Positions 1 to 7,447 of a DNA stretch of 64,000 nucleotides are shown here, in pieces. A program made the translations under genes and the position numbers. This DNA is from CALZKI01 sp045124055 (GTDB lineage: Bacteria; Bacillota; Clostridia; Lachnospirales; Lachnospiraceae): NCBI GenBank assembly GCA_045124055.1, contig JBGVKZ010000049.1:1-64000 (forward strand), given 5' to 3'. The notes under the pieces are model-generated. The model did no database searches. It was not told where the DNA came from and saw nothing but the letters and a program-made list of their open reading frames with translations. Position 1 is the first letter of the stretch; the number at the start of each line of letters is the position of its first letter.

Positions 1-53
1 TGAAAGTCCATACATGTCGGCTCCAGTGACGCAACTTTGTTCACTATAGAAAA

Positions 54-127
54 ATCGAAATTGATGTAAACGATAGGGCAGTTTATCAACGGATGTAAGC
101 TGCTTTATCGTTTACACCAACTTCGAT
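54..127. repeat. Imperfect 32-bp inverted repeat (long hairpin)
   Basis: Arms 54-85 and 96-127 are reverse complements at 27 of 32 positions, around a 10-nt loop. Three of the five differences would be G-U pairs in a plus-strand transcript, so the stem would fold well as RNA read rightward. No T-run follows, so it is not an obvious terminator. It sits just before the dyad array at 143-445, with no gene between. It could be the terminal structure of a gene off the left edge, a mobile-element end or an RNA; the sequence does not decide. Confidence 0.7.
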
Positions 128-142
128 TGGTTTCTAATCAAC

Positions 143-445
143 TTTACGGTCTAAATTTAGAATTCAACAAACTAAGCCGTATTTATTTTTCTATTTTACG
201 GTCAAATTTTTAATTTGTATATATAAACCGTATTATTTTCACACATTTTACGTTTATTTTTCAAATATTGTCCTTTCAACCGTAAAAGCAATGTTATATT
301 TACGGTCAAAAAAGAAAACACACCAAATCAACCGTAATTTATATGTAATTGTTACGGTTGAAATAAACACAACCTCTATTTCAACTGTAATCATACTAAT
401 TTTATACAGCTCATATCAAAGAAAATGTGATATCAGCCGTATAAA
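143..445. repeat. Array of inverted-repeat dyads with ~52-bp period
   Basis: The half-site TTTACGGT or a variant begins its ACGGT core at 146, 198, 250, 302, 354 and, as ACAGC, 406: steps of exactly 52. The opposite half-site CCGTA begins at 177, 228, 280, 332, 385 (as CTGTA) and 437: steps of 51-53. Each CCGTA pairs with the TACGG 15-16 bases downstream, forming dyads at 177-201, 228-253, 280-305, 332-357 and 385-409. The best unit has 10-bp arms at 328-337 and 352-361. At 385/405 both halves changed together (CTGTA/TACAG), which keeps the symmetry. The bases between half-sites are not conserved. A 52-bp period is about five helical turns, suggesting protein sites on one face of the DNA. Function unknown. 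Confidence 0.8.
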
Positions 446-580
446 CAGCCCTAATAAAGTGTACACACAAAAAAAGTATCTAACGAAGCATCTTGTTCTT
501 CTCCATCTGGTGCAATTATCCCTTCAATATAGCCATAATTTTATACATCAGAAAATCTAAAAAATATATTTCACTATTGT

Positions 581-637
581 AATGGAGTAGTTTTTTGAAA
601 CTTGTATGATGAATACGTTTCAAAAAACTACTCCATT
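581..637. terminator. Perfect 21-bp hairpin downstream of spoIVA
   Basis: Arms 581-601 and 617-637 are perfect reverse complements around a 15-nt loop. It lies 17 bases past the spoIVA stop codon, so a 3' end role is the simplest reading. The A/T run is inside the stem and no long U-run follows on the minus strand, so it is not a textbook intrinsic terminator. Between the dyad array and this hairpin (446-580) I see nothing convincing. Confidence 0.55.
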
Positions 638-654
638 ATTATTTATAATTCACC

Positions 655-2151
655 TCAAATAATTATACAAACCATTCCACCATTACTTTCATTTACTATT
701 TTTTGCATAGTTTCTTGTAATTTTATCTGGCTTTCTTCTCCTATCATTGCTACTTTTCCGGTAATACCATCTTGAACAAGCTGCTCCACCGTTTTTCCAA
801 AAATATTAGTATCCCAAATACCTCTACTATCCGCATCTGCTTCCGATATGTATTCAATTAAATCCTTTGCCTGTTCTTCTGTACCAACAATGGGTGCAAT
901 CTCCGTTTCAATGTTGGCACGAATCATATGAATACTTGGACTTTCTGCCTTAATTTTGACACCAAATTTATTACCGTGTCTTATGAGTTCCGGTTTCTCC
1001 AAAGTTATTTCACTGCGTTCTGGTGTAACCACGCCATACCCTTTAAAGCGAACTGATTCAACTGCATGCATAACTTTAACGTACTCATTCTTCATCTGGG
1101 CAAGTTCTTTCATCACATTTAAAAACTGGTACTCATTTTGAACAGTTTCATCTATCATTTCGCTAATCATTTCATAGTAGTATTTCTGTTCTAAATCCAA
1201 ATAAATGGTAACTGTTCCATTTTCTAAATTGACTTTATCAATTTTACACTTGTGGATATAATCGCTGTCAATCTTTACATTGTGTTCATTGCCCATAACA
1301 TCACGAATACATTGCATATTTTCGGATAAGTTTTTTACCTGTTCAATGATATCTTTTTTCATCATATGGTCAGCCGGTAATAATTCTACCCACTTTGGCA
1401 TATAAAACTCAATTTCGGTCAGTGGAAATTCGTATAAAACATTCTGCAAAATTGTCACAATATCCTCTGCTCGAAGCTGTTCAATATTCATAGGTATGGC
1501 TGTAACATTATATTTCTCACTGATTTCGTTCGCCACTTTCTTAGCATCTTCACCATATGGTTTTGTGGTATTTACAAGAACAATAAATGGCTTGCAAATT
1601 TGTTTTAATGTTTCAATAGTCTTTTCTTCTGCCTCCAAATATTGACTTCTTGGAATTTCACCAAAGCTTCCGTCCGTGGTAATCACAACACCAATCGTAG
1701 AATGGTCACGAATGACTTTCTCTGTACCAATATGGGCTGCCTCTGAAAAAGGAATAGGGTCCTCAAACCAAGGAGTCTGCACCAGTCGTTCCTTGTCTTC
1801 TTCCAAATGACCGGTTGCCCCTTCTACCATATAGCCTACACAATCTACCAAACGTACCTTTACAGCTACATCATCTCCTATGGATATTTTTGCAGCCTCC
1901 TTTGGCACAAATTTAGGTTCTGTGGTAGTAATTGTTCGCCCAGCCGCACTTTGTGGCAATTCGTCCTGAGCCTGCTTTTTTTCATATCCCTCAGTCATAT
2001 ATGGCAAAACACATAAATCCATAAATCTTTTAATAAAAGTGGATTTGCCGCATCGAACCGGTCCCACAACTCCCAAATAGATTTCACCTTTTGTTCTTCC
2101 CTGAATGTCTTTGTATAAGTCAAATTCTTTCATTTTTGTATAAATGTCCAT
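655..2151 (-). CDS. spoIVA: Stage IV sporulation protein A (spore coat morphogenetic ATPase)
   Basis: SpoIVA is the ATPase that polymerises on the outer forespore membrane and forms the basement layer on which the coat is built. The 498-residue product matches the family length (about 490). Residues 30-37 form the P-loop GPVRCGKS, and a DCVGYM segment near residue 104 is the Walker-B/G3 equivalent. The protein ends in a hydrophobic GGMVCIII, like the membrane-anchoring C-termini of the family. The start follows GGAAGGGG, and that ribosome binding site lies in the 3' arm of a hairpin (2157-2200). It follows the EF-G paralogue on the same strand. The presence of spoIVA marks the organism as an endospore former or a recent descendant of one. 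No sigma-E promoter could be placed with confidence. Confidence 0.97.
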   Translation of the reverse strand: MDIYTKMKEFDLYKDIQGRTKGEIYLGVVGPVRCGKSTFIKRFMDLCVLPYMTEGYEKKQAQDELPQSAAGRTITTTEPKFVPKEAAKISIGDDVAVKVRLVDCVGYMVEGATGHLEEDKERLVQTPWFEDPIPFSEAAHIGTEKVIRDHSTIGVVITTDGSFGEIPRSQYLEAEEKTIETLKQICKPFIVLVNTTKPYGEDAKKVANEISEKYNVTAIPMNIEQLRAEDIVTILQNVLYEFPLTEIEFYMPKWVELLPADHMMKKDIIEQVKNLSENMQCIRDVMGNEHNVKIDSDYIHKCKIDKVNLENGTVTIYLDLEQKYYYEMISEMIDETVQNEYQFLNVMKELAQMKNEYVKVMHAVESVRFKGYGVVTPERSEITLEKPELIRHGNKFGVKIKAESPSIHMIRANIETEIAPIVGTEEQAKDLIEYISEADADSRGIWDTNIFGKTVEQLVQDGITGKVAMIGEESQIKLQETMQKIVNESNGGMVCIII

Positions 2152-2156
2152 AAAAT

Positions 2157-2200
2157 AACAACCCCTTCCATTGTTGTAACATTATATGAAAGGGGTTGTT
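2157..2200 (-). terminator. Hairpin between the EF-G paralogue and spoIVA, covering the spoIVA RBS
   Basis: Arms 2157-2167 and 2190-2200 (AACAACCCCTT and its complement) enclose a 22-nt loop. On the minus strand the right-hand arm AAGGGGTTGTT runs into a T-rich ATTTT, so it may act as a weak terminator for the EF-G gene. The same arm contains the spoIVA Shine-Dalgarno sequence, so folding would hide it. Confidence 0.5.
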
Positions 2201-2229
2201 TATTTATTACTGATTATGCGAGATAAAAA

Positions 2230-4323
2230 TTATAGTTCTTCACTATTTTCTGCAACTTTAGCAGCTCTTAACGCAACTTCTTTCTCCTGGACATCTGATG
2301 GTGCCTGTTCATAACGAACAAATTCATAAGAGTAATCTCCTCTACCACCTGTCATAGAGCGTAAATCTGTGCAGTATCCGAAAATTTCCATCATTGGAAT
2401 ATCTGCTTCGATGCAGGTTTTTCCACTAGAAAGAGGATTCATTCCAAGTACTCTGCCTCGACGTTTATTTAAATCGCCCATAATATCGCCTGTATAAGAA
2501 TCTGGCACTACAACTTTTAAATTAACAATAGGCTCTAAAAGAACTGGAGTTGCTTCCATAAAGCCTTTTTTGAAGGCTTGAATAGTCGCCACTTTAAACG
2601 CCATTTCGGAAGAATCTACTGGGTGATAAGAACCATCATATAAAACAGCTTTTACGCCAACTACCGGGTATGCGGCTAAAGGTCCTCTTAATACAGATTC
2701 TTGTAAACCTTTTTCAACCGCCGGGAAGAAGTTTTTCGGAACAACACCTCCTACAACTTCCTGTGAAAATTCATAAGCTTCTTCTGGATTACCTGATGGA
2801 GCAAAACGCATTTTAACGTGACCATACTGTCCATGTCCGCCAGACTGTTTCTTATATTTATATTCTACATCTGAGGTTTTCTTGATGGTTTCTCTAAAAG
2901 CTACCTTAGGCTTAGAAAGTTCAATTTCCACCTTGTATTCGTTCAAAAGTCTACTAACAATGATTTCCAAGTGTTTATCGCCCATACCATATAAAAGCAT
3001 TTGTTTATTTTCTGCATCATTAACAGCTTTCAAGGTTAAATCTTCGTGCATCATCTTCTGCAAAGACTGGGATACCTTGTCAATATCGGCCTTATTTTTT
3101 ACTTTATATCTCATATATGTATATGGTATAGAAATTTCAGCCTTACCATACTGAATCGTATTTGCCTTTGTAGATAACGTATTACCGGTTCTTGCGGCTG
3201 TTACCTTTGCCAAAGCTCCAATGTCACCTGCGTGAAGTTCTGGCACTTCAATCGGTTTATTCCCCTGTAAAACATAAATTTTACCAACTTTTTCTTCTAC
3301 ATCTTTATCTAAGTTATAAAGTAAATCATCTGATTTAATAACTCCGGAATATACTTTAATCAAAGAGTATTTGCCGATAAATGGGTCCACGATTGTTTTA
3401 AAAATATAAGCTGACTTTGGTTTTGAAAAATCGAAATTTGCTTCAAAAATCTCATGGTTTTTCATTGAAATACCAGCTACCTGTTTATTCTCAGGGCTTG
3501 GCATATATTTTACAATGTCATCAAGTAAGGTATAAATACCCTGACATAAGATATTGGAACCCATTGTCATTGGAACGATACTACCGCTATTAATATTATT
3601 TCTAAGTGCAGCACGAATTTCAGCTTCTGAGAATACTTCGCCACTGAAATATCGGTCCATCATTTCTTCACTGGTTTCTGCTACGGATTCCAACAAGGTT
3701 TCTCTACAAATCTGTAAGTTTGCCTGATTGTAATCAGGGATTTCACAAGGAACAACTTCTTTGCCCTGCCATCTATAGCCTTGTTCTGCAATTACATTAA
3801 TATATCCAACAAATTTTTCATTTTCACGAATTGGCAAATGGAATGGTGCCATTTTTTTACCATATTTTTCGGTCATATCTTCTACAACCTGTCTGTAAGA
3901 TGCATTATCTACGTCCATTCCTGATACATAAATAAATCTTGGCATTTTATATTTTTCACACAAATCCCAGGCTCTCTGTGTGCCTACTTCCATTCCTGCC
4001 TTACCATTTACTACGATAATCGCTGCGTCTGCAACACTCATTGCTTCTTCTACTTCCCCCACGAAATCGAAATAGCCAGGTGTATCTAAAATATTAATCT
4101 TAACGCCGTCCCATTCTAATGGAATGACAGATGTTGCGATAGAAAAATGTCTTTTCTGTTCTTCTTTTCCATAATCACTAAGTGTGTTGCCATCATCTGT
4201 TTTCCCCATTCTAGATGTAATACCTGCCAAATACGCCATAGCTTCTACTAAACTCGTCTTGCCTGCTCCACTATGTCCTAATAAAACTACGTTTCGTATT
4301 TTGTCTGTTGTGTAAACATTCAT
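2230..4323 (-). CDS. Elongation factor G-like translational GTPase (EF-G2 type)
   Basis: A full-length five-domain EF-G homologue of 697 residues. The N-terminal GTPase has a G1 motif GHSGAGKT at 16-23 in place of the canonical AHIDAGKT, and DTPGYFDF as G3 near residue 80. The switch-I region reads KRHFSIATS rather than RGITI. The usual G4 motif NKxD appears as SGMD in the segment FIYVSGMDVD. Domain IV carries the glycine-rich GGHGQYGHV and GGVVPKNFFPAV stretches. These deviations match the paralogous EF-G2 group rather than the main translocase FusA, which is normally encoded in the str operon. Its exact role is not known. GGAGG precedes the start, and a clear promoter lies at 4381-4409. Confidence 0.9.
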   Translation of the reverse strand: MNVYTTDKIRNVVLLGHSGAGKTSLVEAMAYLAGITSRMGKTDDGNTLSDYGKEEQKRHFSIATSVIPLEWDGVKINILDTPGYFDFVGEVEEAMSVADAAIIVVNGKAGMEVGTQRAWDLCEKYKMPRFIYVSGMDVDNASYRQVVEDMTEKYGKKMAPFHLPIRENEKFVGYINVIAEQGYRWQGKEVVPCEIPDYNQANLQICRETLLESVAETSEEMMDRYFSGEVFSEAEIRAALRNNINSGSIVPMTMGSNILCQGIYTLLDDIVKYMPSPENKQVAGISMKNHEIFEANFDFSKPKSAYIFKTIVDPFIGKYSLIKVYSGVIKSDDLLYNLDKDVEEKVGKIYVLQGNKPIEVPELHAGDIGALAKVTAARTGNTLSTKANTIQYGKAEISIPYTYMRYKVKNKADIDKVSQSLQKMMHEDLTLKAVNDAENKQMLLYGMGDKHLEIIVSRLLNEYKVEIELSKPKVAFRETIKKTSDVEYKYKKQSGGHGQYGHVKMRFAPSGNPEEAYEFSQEVVGGVVPKNFFPAVEKGLQESVLRGPLAAYPVVGVKAVLYDGSYHPVDSSEMAFKVATIQAFKKGFMEATPVLLEPIVNLKVVVPDSYTGDIMGDLNKRRGRVLGMNPLSSGKTCIEADIPMMEIFGYCTDLRSMTGGRGDYSYEFVRYEQAPSDVQEKEVALRAAKVAENSEEL

Positions 4324-4380
4324 AAGAAAATACCTCCAAGTAACCCGCTATTTAAACGACAAATCGTCATTTATAGATAC

Positions 4381-4409
4381 ATTTTACTAAACATTCCAAC
4401 TATTTGCAA
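4381..4409 (-). promoter_or_regulatory. Sigma-A-type promoter for the EF-G paralogue
   Basis: On the minus strand TTGCAA (4404-4409) and TAAAAT (4381-4386) are separated by exactly 17 bases. A leader of about 50 bases leads to the GGAGG and ATG of the EF-G gene. Confidence 0.6.
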
Positions 4410-4495
4410 TCTTTTTTCAGACAATTCGCACACAGCGAGGATTAATTTTGTGAAACTCTGCTATTTTTATATTGTGATAAATGTAAGGATATGTA

Positions 4496-4634
4496 TTGGG
4501 GCGGCGAAAATTCCTGCTGCGAAGCAGCCGGGGGAAAATCGCAGAAAACACTTTTGGGGAAAATGAATTTTCCCAATAGAGTTTTCTGCGATTTCGCTCT
4601 GGCACGTACGTGTCAGGCGTTTTCGCCGCCCCAA
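4496..4634. repeat. 139-bp GC-rich cruciform element (nested inverted repeats)
   Basis: Outer arms TTGGGGCGGCGAAAA (4496-4510) and its perfect complement (4620-4634) close the element. Inner arms 4537-4549 and 4581-4593 are a perfect 13-bp pair and extend imperfectly toward the centre. Each side also has its own hairpin: GCTGC-GAA-GCAGC at 4516-4528 and a palindrome around CACGTACGTG at 4603-4612. The whole folds as a four-way cross. It is far more GC-rich than its surroundings, contains no gene, and lies between divergent promoters for the EF-G gene and tyrA. No target-site duplication is visible. A miniature transposable or REP-like element, or a structured RNA, are the main options. The rest of 4324-4725 holds only the two promoters. 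Confidence 0.75.
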
Positions 4635-4665
4635 GCCACAATTTTCTTACACATAAATTTTCAAT

Positions 4666-4694
4666 TTTACAAGTAAACTGTTTTGGATTATACT
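4666..4694 (+). promoter_or_regulatory. Sigma-A-type promoter for tyrA
   Basis: TTTACA at 4666-4671 and TATACT at 4689-4694 are 17 bases apart, about 30 bases upstream of the tyrA start. Confidence 0.65.
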
Positions 4695-4725
4695 ATTTAA
4701 AGTGTATAAACTTTTGGAGGAAATT

Positions 4726-5823
4726 ATGAATAAATATCATATTGGATTCATTGGACTTGGATTAATAGGTGGTTCTATCGCCAAAGCATTAAAAGCGGAT
4801 AATAAAAGTCATATAATCACGGCTTTCGATATAAACAAAGATTCTTTAGACTTAGCGAAACAAGAAGGAATTGTCGATGTCACTACCGACTCTATTAACG
4901 AGCAATTTTCAGAATGCGATTTCATTTTTATGTGTGCCCCTGTTCTAAACAATGCAGCTTCTTTAGAGGCTTTAAAAAAGGTATTAAATCCTAACACTAT
5001 TTTAACAGACGTGGGCAGTGTAAAAACCGATATTCATCAGCGTATTCACTCTTTGAATTTAGAAAATCAATTTATCGGTGGTCACCCAATGGCTGGAAGT
5101 GAACGAATTGGTTACATTAATTCCAATGCTAAGATTTTAGAAAATGCTTATTATATTTTGACTCCAACCAGTCAGATAAGTCAGGATAAAATTGATACGT
5201 ATATTGACTTAATTACAAGAATGCATGCTCTACCACTTGAATTAACTTATGAAGAACACGATTTTGTTACCGGAGCAATTAGTCATTTGCCTCACGTTGT
5301 AGCAGCCTCCCTTGTTAATTTAGTCAAAAACTCTGACTCGAAAAAAGGGACAATGAAAACGATTGCGGCAGGCGGATTTAAAGACATTACCAGGATTTCT
5401 TCTTCCTCCCCTGTTATGTGGCAAAATATTTGTCTTACAAACAAGGATAATATACTAACTTTATTAGAAAAATATATTGATTCTTTAGAAGAAATCAAAG
5501 ACCAGATAGCTTCCTCTGATGAGCAGGCAATTTATGACTTTTTTGATACTGCAAGAAATTATCGTGATTCCTTTATCGAAGCTAACAGTGGTCCTATCAA
5601 AAAAGCCTACACCCTTCGTATGGAATTGGCGGATAAAACCGGTGCTCTTGCAGAGGTTGTGGCATTACTTGCAAAAGAAAATATCAGTATTAAAAACATT
5701 GGAATCTTACATAACAGAGAATATCAATCCGGTGCTATGCACATTGAGTTTTATGATAACGTTTCATTAGATAAAGCAAAGGAACTACTAAAGAAGAACG
5801 ATTATACTATTTATGAAAAATAA
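4726..5823 (+). CDS. tyrA: Prephenate dehydrogenase with C-terminal ACT domain
   Basis: Catalyses NAD-dependent oxidative decarboxylation of prephenate to 4-hydroxyphenylpyruvate in tyrosine synthesis. The Rossmann motif GLGLIGGS is at residues 10-17. GGHPMAGSE near residue 125 carries the active-site His region, and the dehydrogenase helices follow. The last ~75 residues form an ACT domain beginning near ELADKTGALAEV, the usual site of tyrosine feedback control. The frame remains open upstream to a GTG at 4702, but ATG 4726 is chosen because GGAGG sits five bases before it. The product has 365 residues. It is transcribed alone, from its own promoter to the terminator at 5833-5870, and is one of the few plus-strand genes. 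Confidence 0.95.
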   Translation: MNKYHIGFIGLGLIGGSIAKALKADNKSHIITAFDINKDSLDLAKQEGIVDVTTDSINEQFSECDFIFMCAPVLNNAASLEALKKVLNPNTILTDVGSVKTDIHQRIHSLNLENQFIGGHPMAGSERIGYINSNAKILENAYYILTPTSQISQDKIDTYIDLITRMHALPLELTYEEHDFVTGAISHLPHVVAASLVNLVKNSDSKKGTMKTIAAGGFKDITRISSSSPVMWQNICLTNKDNILTLLEKYIDSLEEIKDQIASSDEQAIYDFFDTARNYRDSFIEANSGPIKKAYTLRMELADKTGALAEVVALLAKENISIKNIGILHNREYQSGAMHIEFYDNVSLDKAKELLKKNDYTIYEK

Positions 5824-5832
5824 TTTTTATAC

Positions 5833-5870
5833 AAAAAAGGAATATTCCAAATCGAAATATTCCTTTTTTT
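5833..5870. terminator. Bidirectional intrinsic terminator between tyrA and the PilZ gene
   Basis: AAAAAAGGAATATT (5833-5846) pairs with AATATTCC plus a T7 run (5856-5870). The convergent arrangement means it can serve both tyrA and the minus-strand PilZ gene. Confidence 0.85.
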
Positions 5871-5898
5871 CATACCTTATGTAAATTGTTATCTATTT

Positions 5899-6240
5899 TT
5901 ATTCCTGATTCAATTCTGAAACAGCTTCATATACAGCAATTCTAGATAAATCCATTTCTGGCATACCAATGAAAATTGCACCATAATGGAAAACGTCTTC
6001 TCTCTTCTCAATTCGAACAATTTCAAGGAATGCATGTAACACTTCTTTTGTCCAAATCTGTAAATAAGATTCGTATACTGTACCAATCATTAATGGTGTA
6101 TCACAATGAAAACCTACACCGGTTTTAGAAACATCATCAATTACAATCGCAATTTCTTCTTCACTTCCATCATCCAGTCTTTTCATAACTAATGTGGAAT
6201 GTAATTCCATACGTTTGCTTTTTCTTCTTTCTTCTGGCAT
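5899..6240 (-). CDS. PilZ-domain protein (probable c-di-GMP receptor)
   Basis: A single-domain protein of 113 residues. The two c-di-GMP-binding motifs of PilZ are present: an arginine-rich N-terminal ERRKSKR (residues 4-10) and DVSKTGVGF (about 35-43), matching D/NxSxxG. No output domain is attached, so it probably acts by binding a partner. GGGAAGG precedes the ATG, and it has its own promoter at 6300-6328. No diguanylate cyclase or flagellar operon is in the window; the nearest signalling gene is cheR at 34191. Confidence 0.85.
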   Translation of the reverse strand: MPEERRKSKRMELHSTLVMKRLDDGSEEEIAIVIDDVSKTGVGFHCDTPLMIGTVYESYLQIWTKEVLHAFLEIVRIEKREDVFHYGAIFIGMPEMDLSRIAVYEAVSELNQE

Positions 6241-6299
6241 TTTCGCACCTTCCCTTTATCTTTCTATCCATACATCATAATTGTTTTTACAACAATTAC

Positions 6300-6328
6300 A
6301 TCATACAATATTGGTATTTTTTTGTAAA
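6300..6328 (-). promoter_or_regulatory. Sigma-A-type promoter for the PilZ gene
   Basis: On the minus strand TTTACA (6323-6328) and TATGAT (6300-6305) are 17 bases apart. A short AACAATT hairpin lies in the leader at about 6279-6297. Confidence 0.55.
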
Positions 6329-6348
6329 TACACTGTATGCCCAAATTT

Positions 6349-7434
6349 TCATTCGCTTTCTTGGTCTAAATGACTACGAATAAACATAGCATCACCAAAG
6401 CTGAAAAATCTGTATTTTTCTCTGACAGCTTCTTCGTAGGCAGACAATACGTGTTCCTTTCCTGCTAACGCCGAAACTAACATAACTAGCGTAGATTCTG
6501 GCAAATGAAAATTGGTAATCAGTTCATCTAACACCTTAAATTTGTATCCTGGATAAATGAAAATCTCCGTGTTACCACATTTTGCCTCCAAATGCCCATT
6601 TTCATCTGCTGCACTTTCAATGGTTCTACAACTGGTTGTACCTACGCAAATGACTTTATGACCGCTTTCCTTGGCTGTATTGATAGCCTCTGCTGCTTCT
6701 TTAGTGATTTCATAATATTCAGAATGCATATGATGTTCTAATACATTATCTACCTTCACAGGACGGAAAGTTCCAAGTCCTACGTGCAGGGTTACATAAG
6801 CAATTTTTACACCTTTTTCTTCAATCGCCTGCAAAAGTTCCTTGGTAAAATGTAAGCCCGCTGTTGGTGCTGCCGCTGAACCTTCATACTTGGCATAAAC
6901 TGTCTGATATCTGTTTTTATCCTGAAGTTTGTGGGTAATATAAGGTGGCAGAGGCATTTCTCCAAGACTATCTAACACTTCTTCAAAAATGCCATCGTAA
7001 TAAAACTTAATGAGTCGATTTCCCTCCTCTACCGTTTCCAAAACTTCAGCTTTTAAAAGTCCATCGCCAAAAATAAGCTGTGCACCAGGTCTACATTTTT
7101 TTCCGGGTTTTACCAACGTCTCCCAGACATCACCTTCATGACGTTTTAAAAGTAGCACTTCTACGGCTCCACCGGTTTCTCTATTTCCAATCAGTCTTGC
7201 AGGAATTACCTTGGTGTTATTGAGCACAAGGCAATCCCCTTTTGACAAATAATTGATTATATTTTTAAAGGTTTCATGTTTTGTTTTACCACTCTGTTTA
7301 TCCAGCATCAAAAGTCTGGAAGATGAACGGTCACTAAGGGGGTCCTGAGCAATCAATTCTTGTGGTAAATCAAAATAGAAATCTGAAGTACGAAGTCCCT
7401 CAGTCTGTACTTCGTTCTGTACTTGCTTATCCAT
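6349..7434 (-). CDS. queA: S-adenosylmethionine:tRNA ribosyltransferase-isomerase
   Basis: QueA transfers and isomerises the ribosyl moiety of SAM onto preQ1-tRNA to make epoxyqueuosine at the wobble base of GUN anticodons. The N-terminus has the family signature SDFYFDLPQELIAQDP, followed by RLLML and the conserved GLHFT and HVGLGTF segments. TNFHLPESTLVMLVSALAG is at the C-terminal end. The frame extends upstream to 7485, but the ATG at 7434 is preferred because GGAG lies seven bases before it, in the 13-bp gap after the aminopeptidase stop codon. Length is 361 residues. It is the last gene of the pheS-pheT-aminopeptidase-queA run. No tgt follows in this window. Confidence 0.96.
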   Translation of the reverse strand: MDKQVQNEVQTEGLRTSDFYFDLPQELIAQDPLSDRSSSRLLMLDKQSGKTKHETFKNIINYLSKGDCLVLNNTKVIPARLIGNRETGGAVEVLLLKRHEGDVWETLVKPGKKCRPGAQLIFGDGLLKAEVLETVEEGNRLIKFYYDGIFEEVLDSLGEMPLPPYITHKLQDKNRYQTVYAKYEGSAAAPTAGLHFTKELLQAIEEKGVKIAYVTLHVGLGTFRPVKVDNVLEHHMHSEYYEITKEAAEAINTAKESGHKVICVGTTSCRTIESAADENGHLEAKCGNTEIFIYPGYKFKVLDELITNFHLPESTLVMLVSALAGKEHVLSAYEEAVREKYRFFSFGDAMFIRSHLDQESE

Positions 7435-7447
7435 AATTCTCTCCAAG

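Noticed and set aside
143..445. CRISPR-like repeats
   Set aside because: Only short half-sites recur and interior bases vary; there are no identical repeats or cas genes.
291..560. 89-codon open frame on the plus strand
   Set aside because: It runs through the dyad array, has no ribosome binding site and a low-complexity product; the array explains the sequence better.
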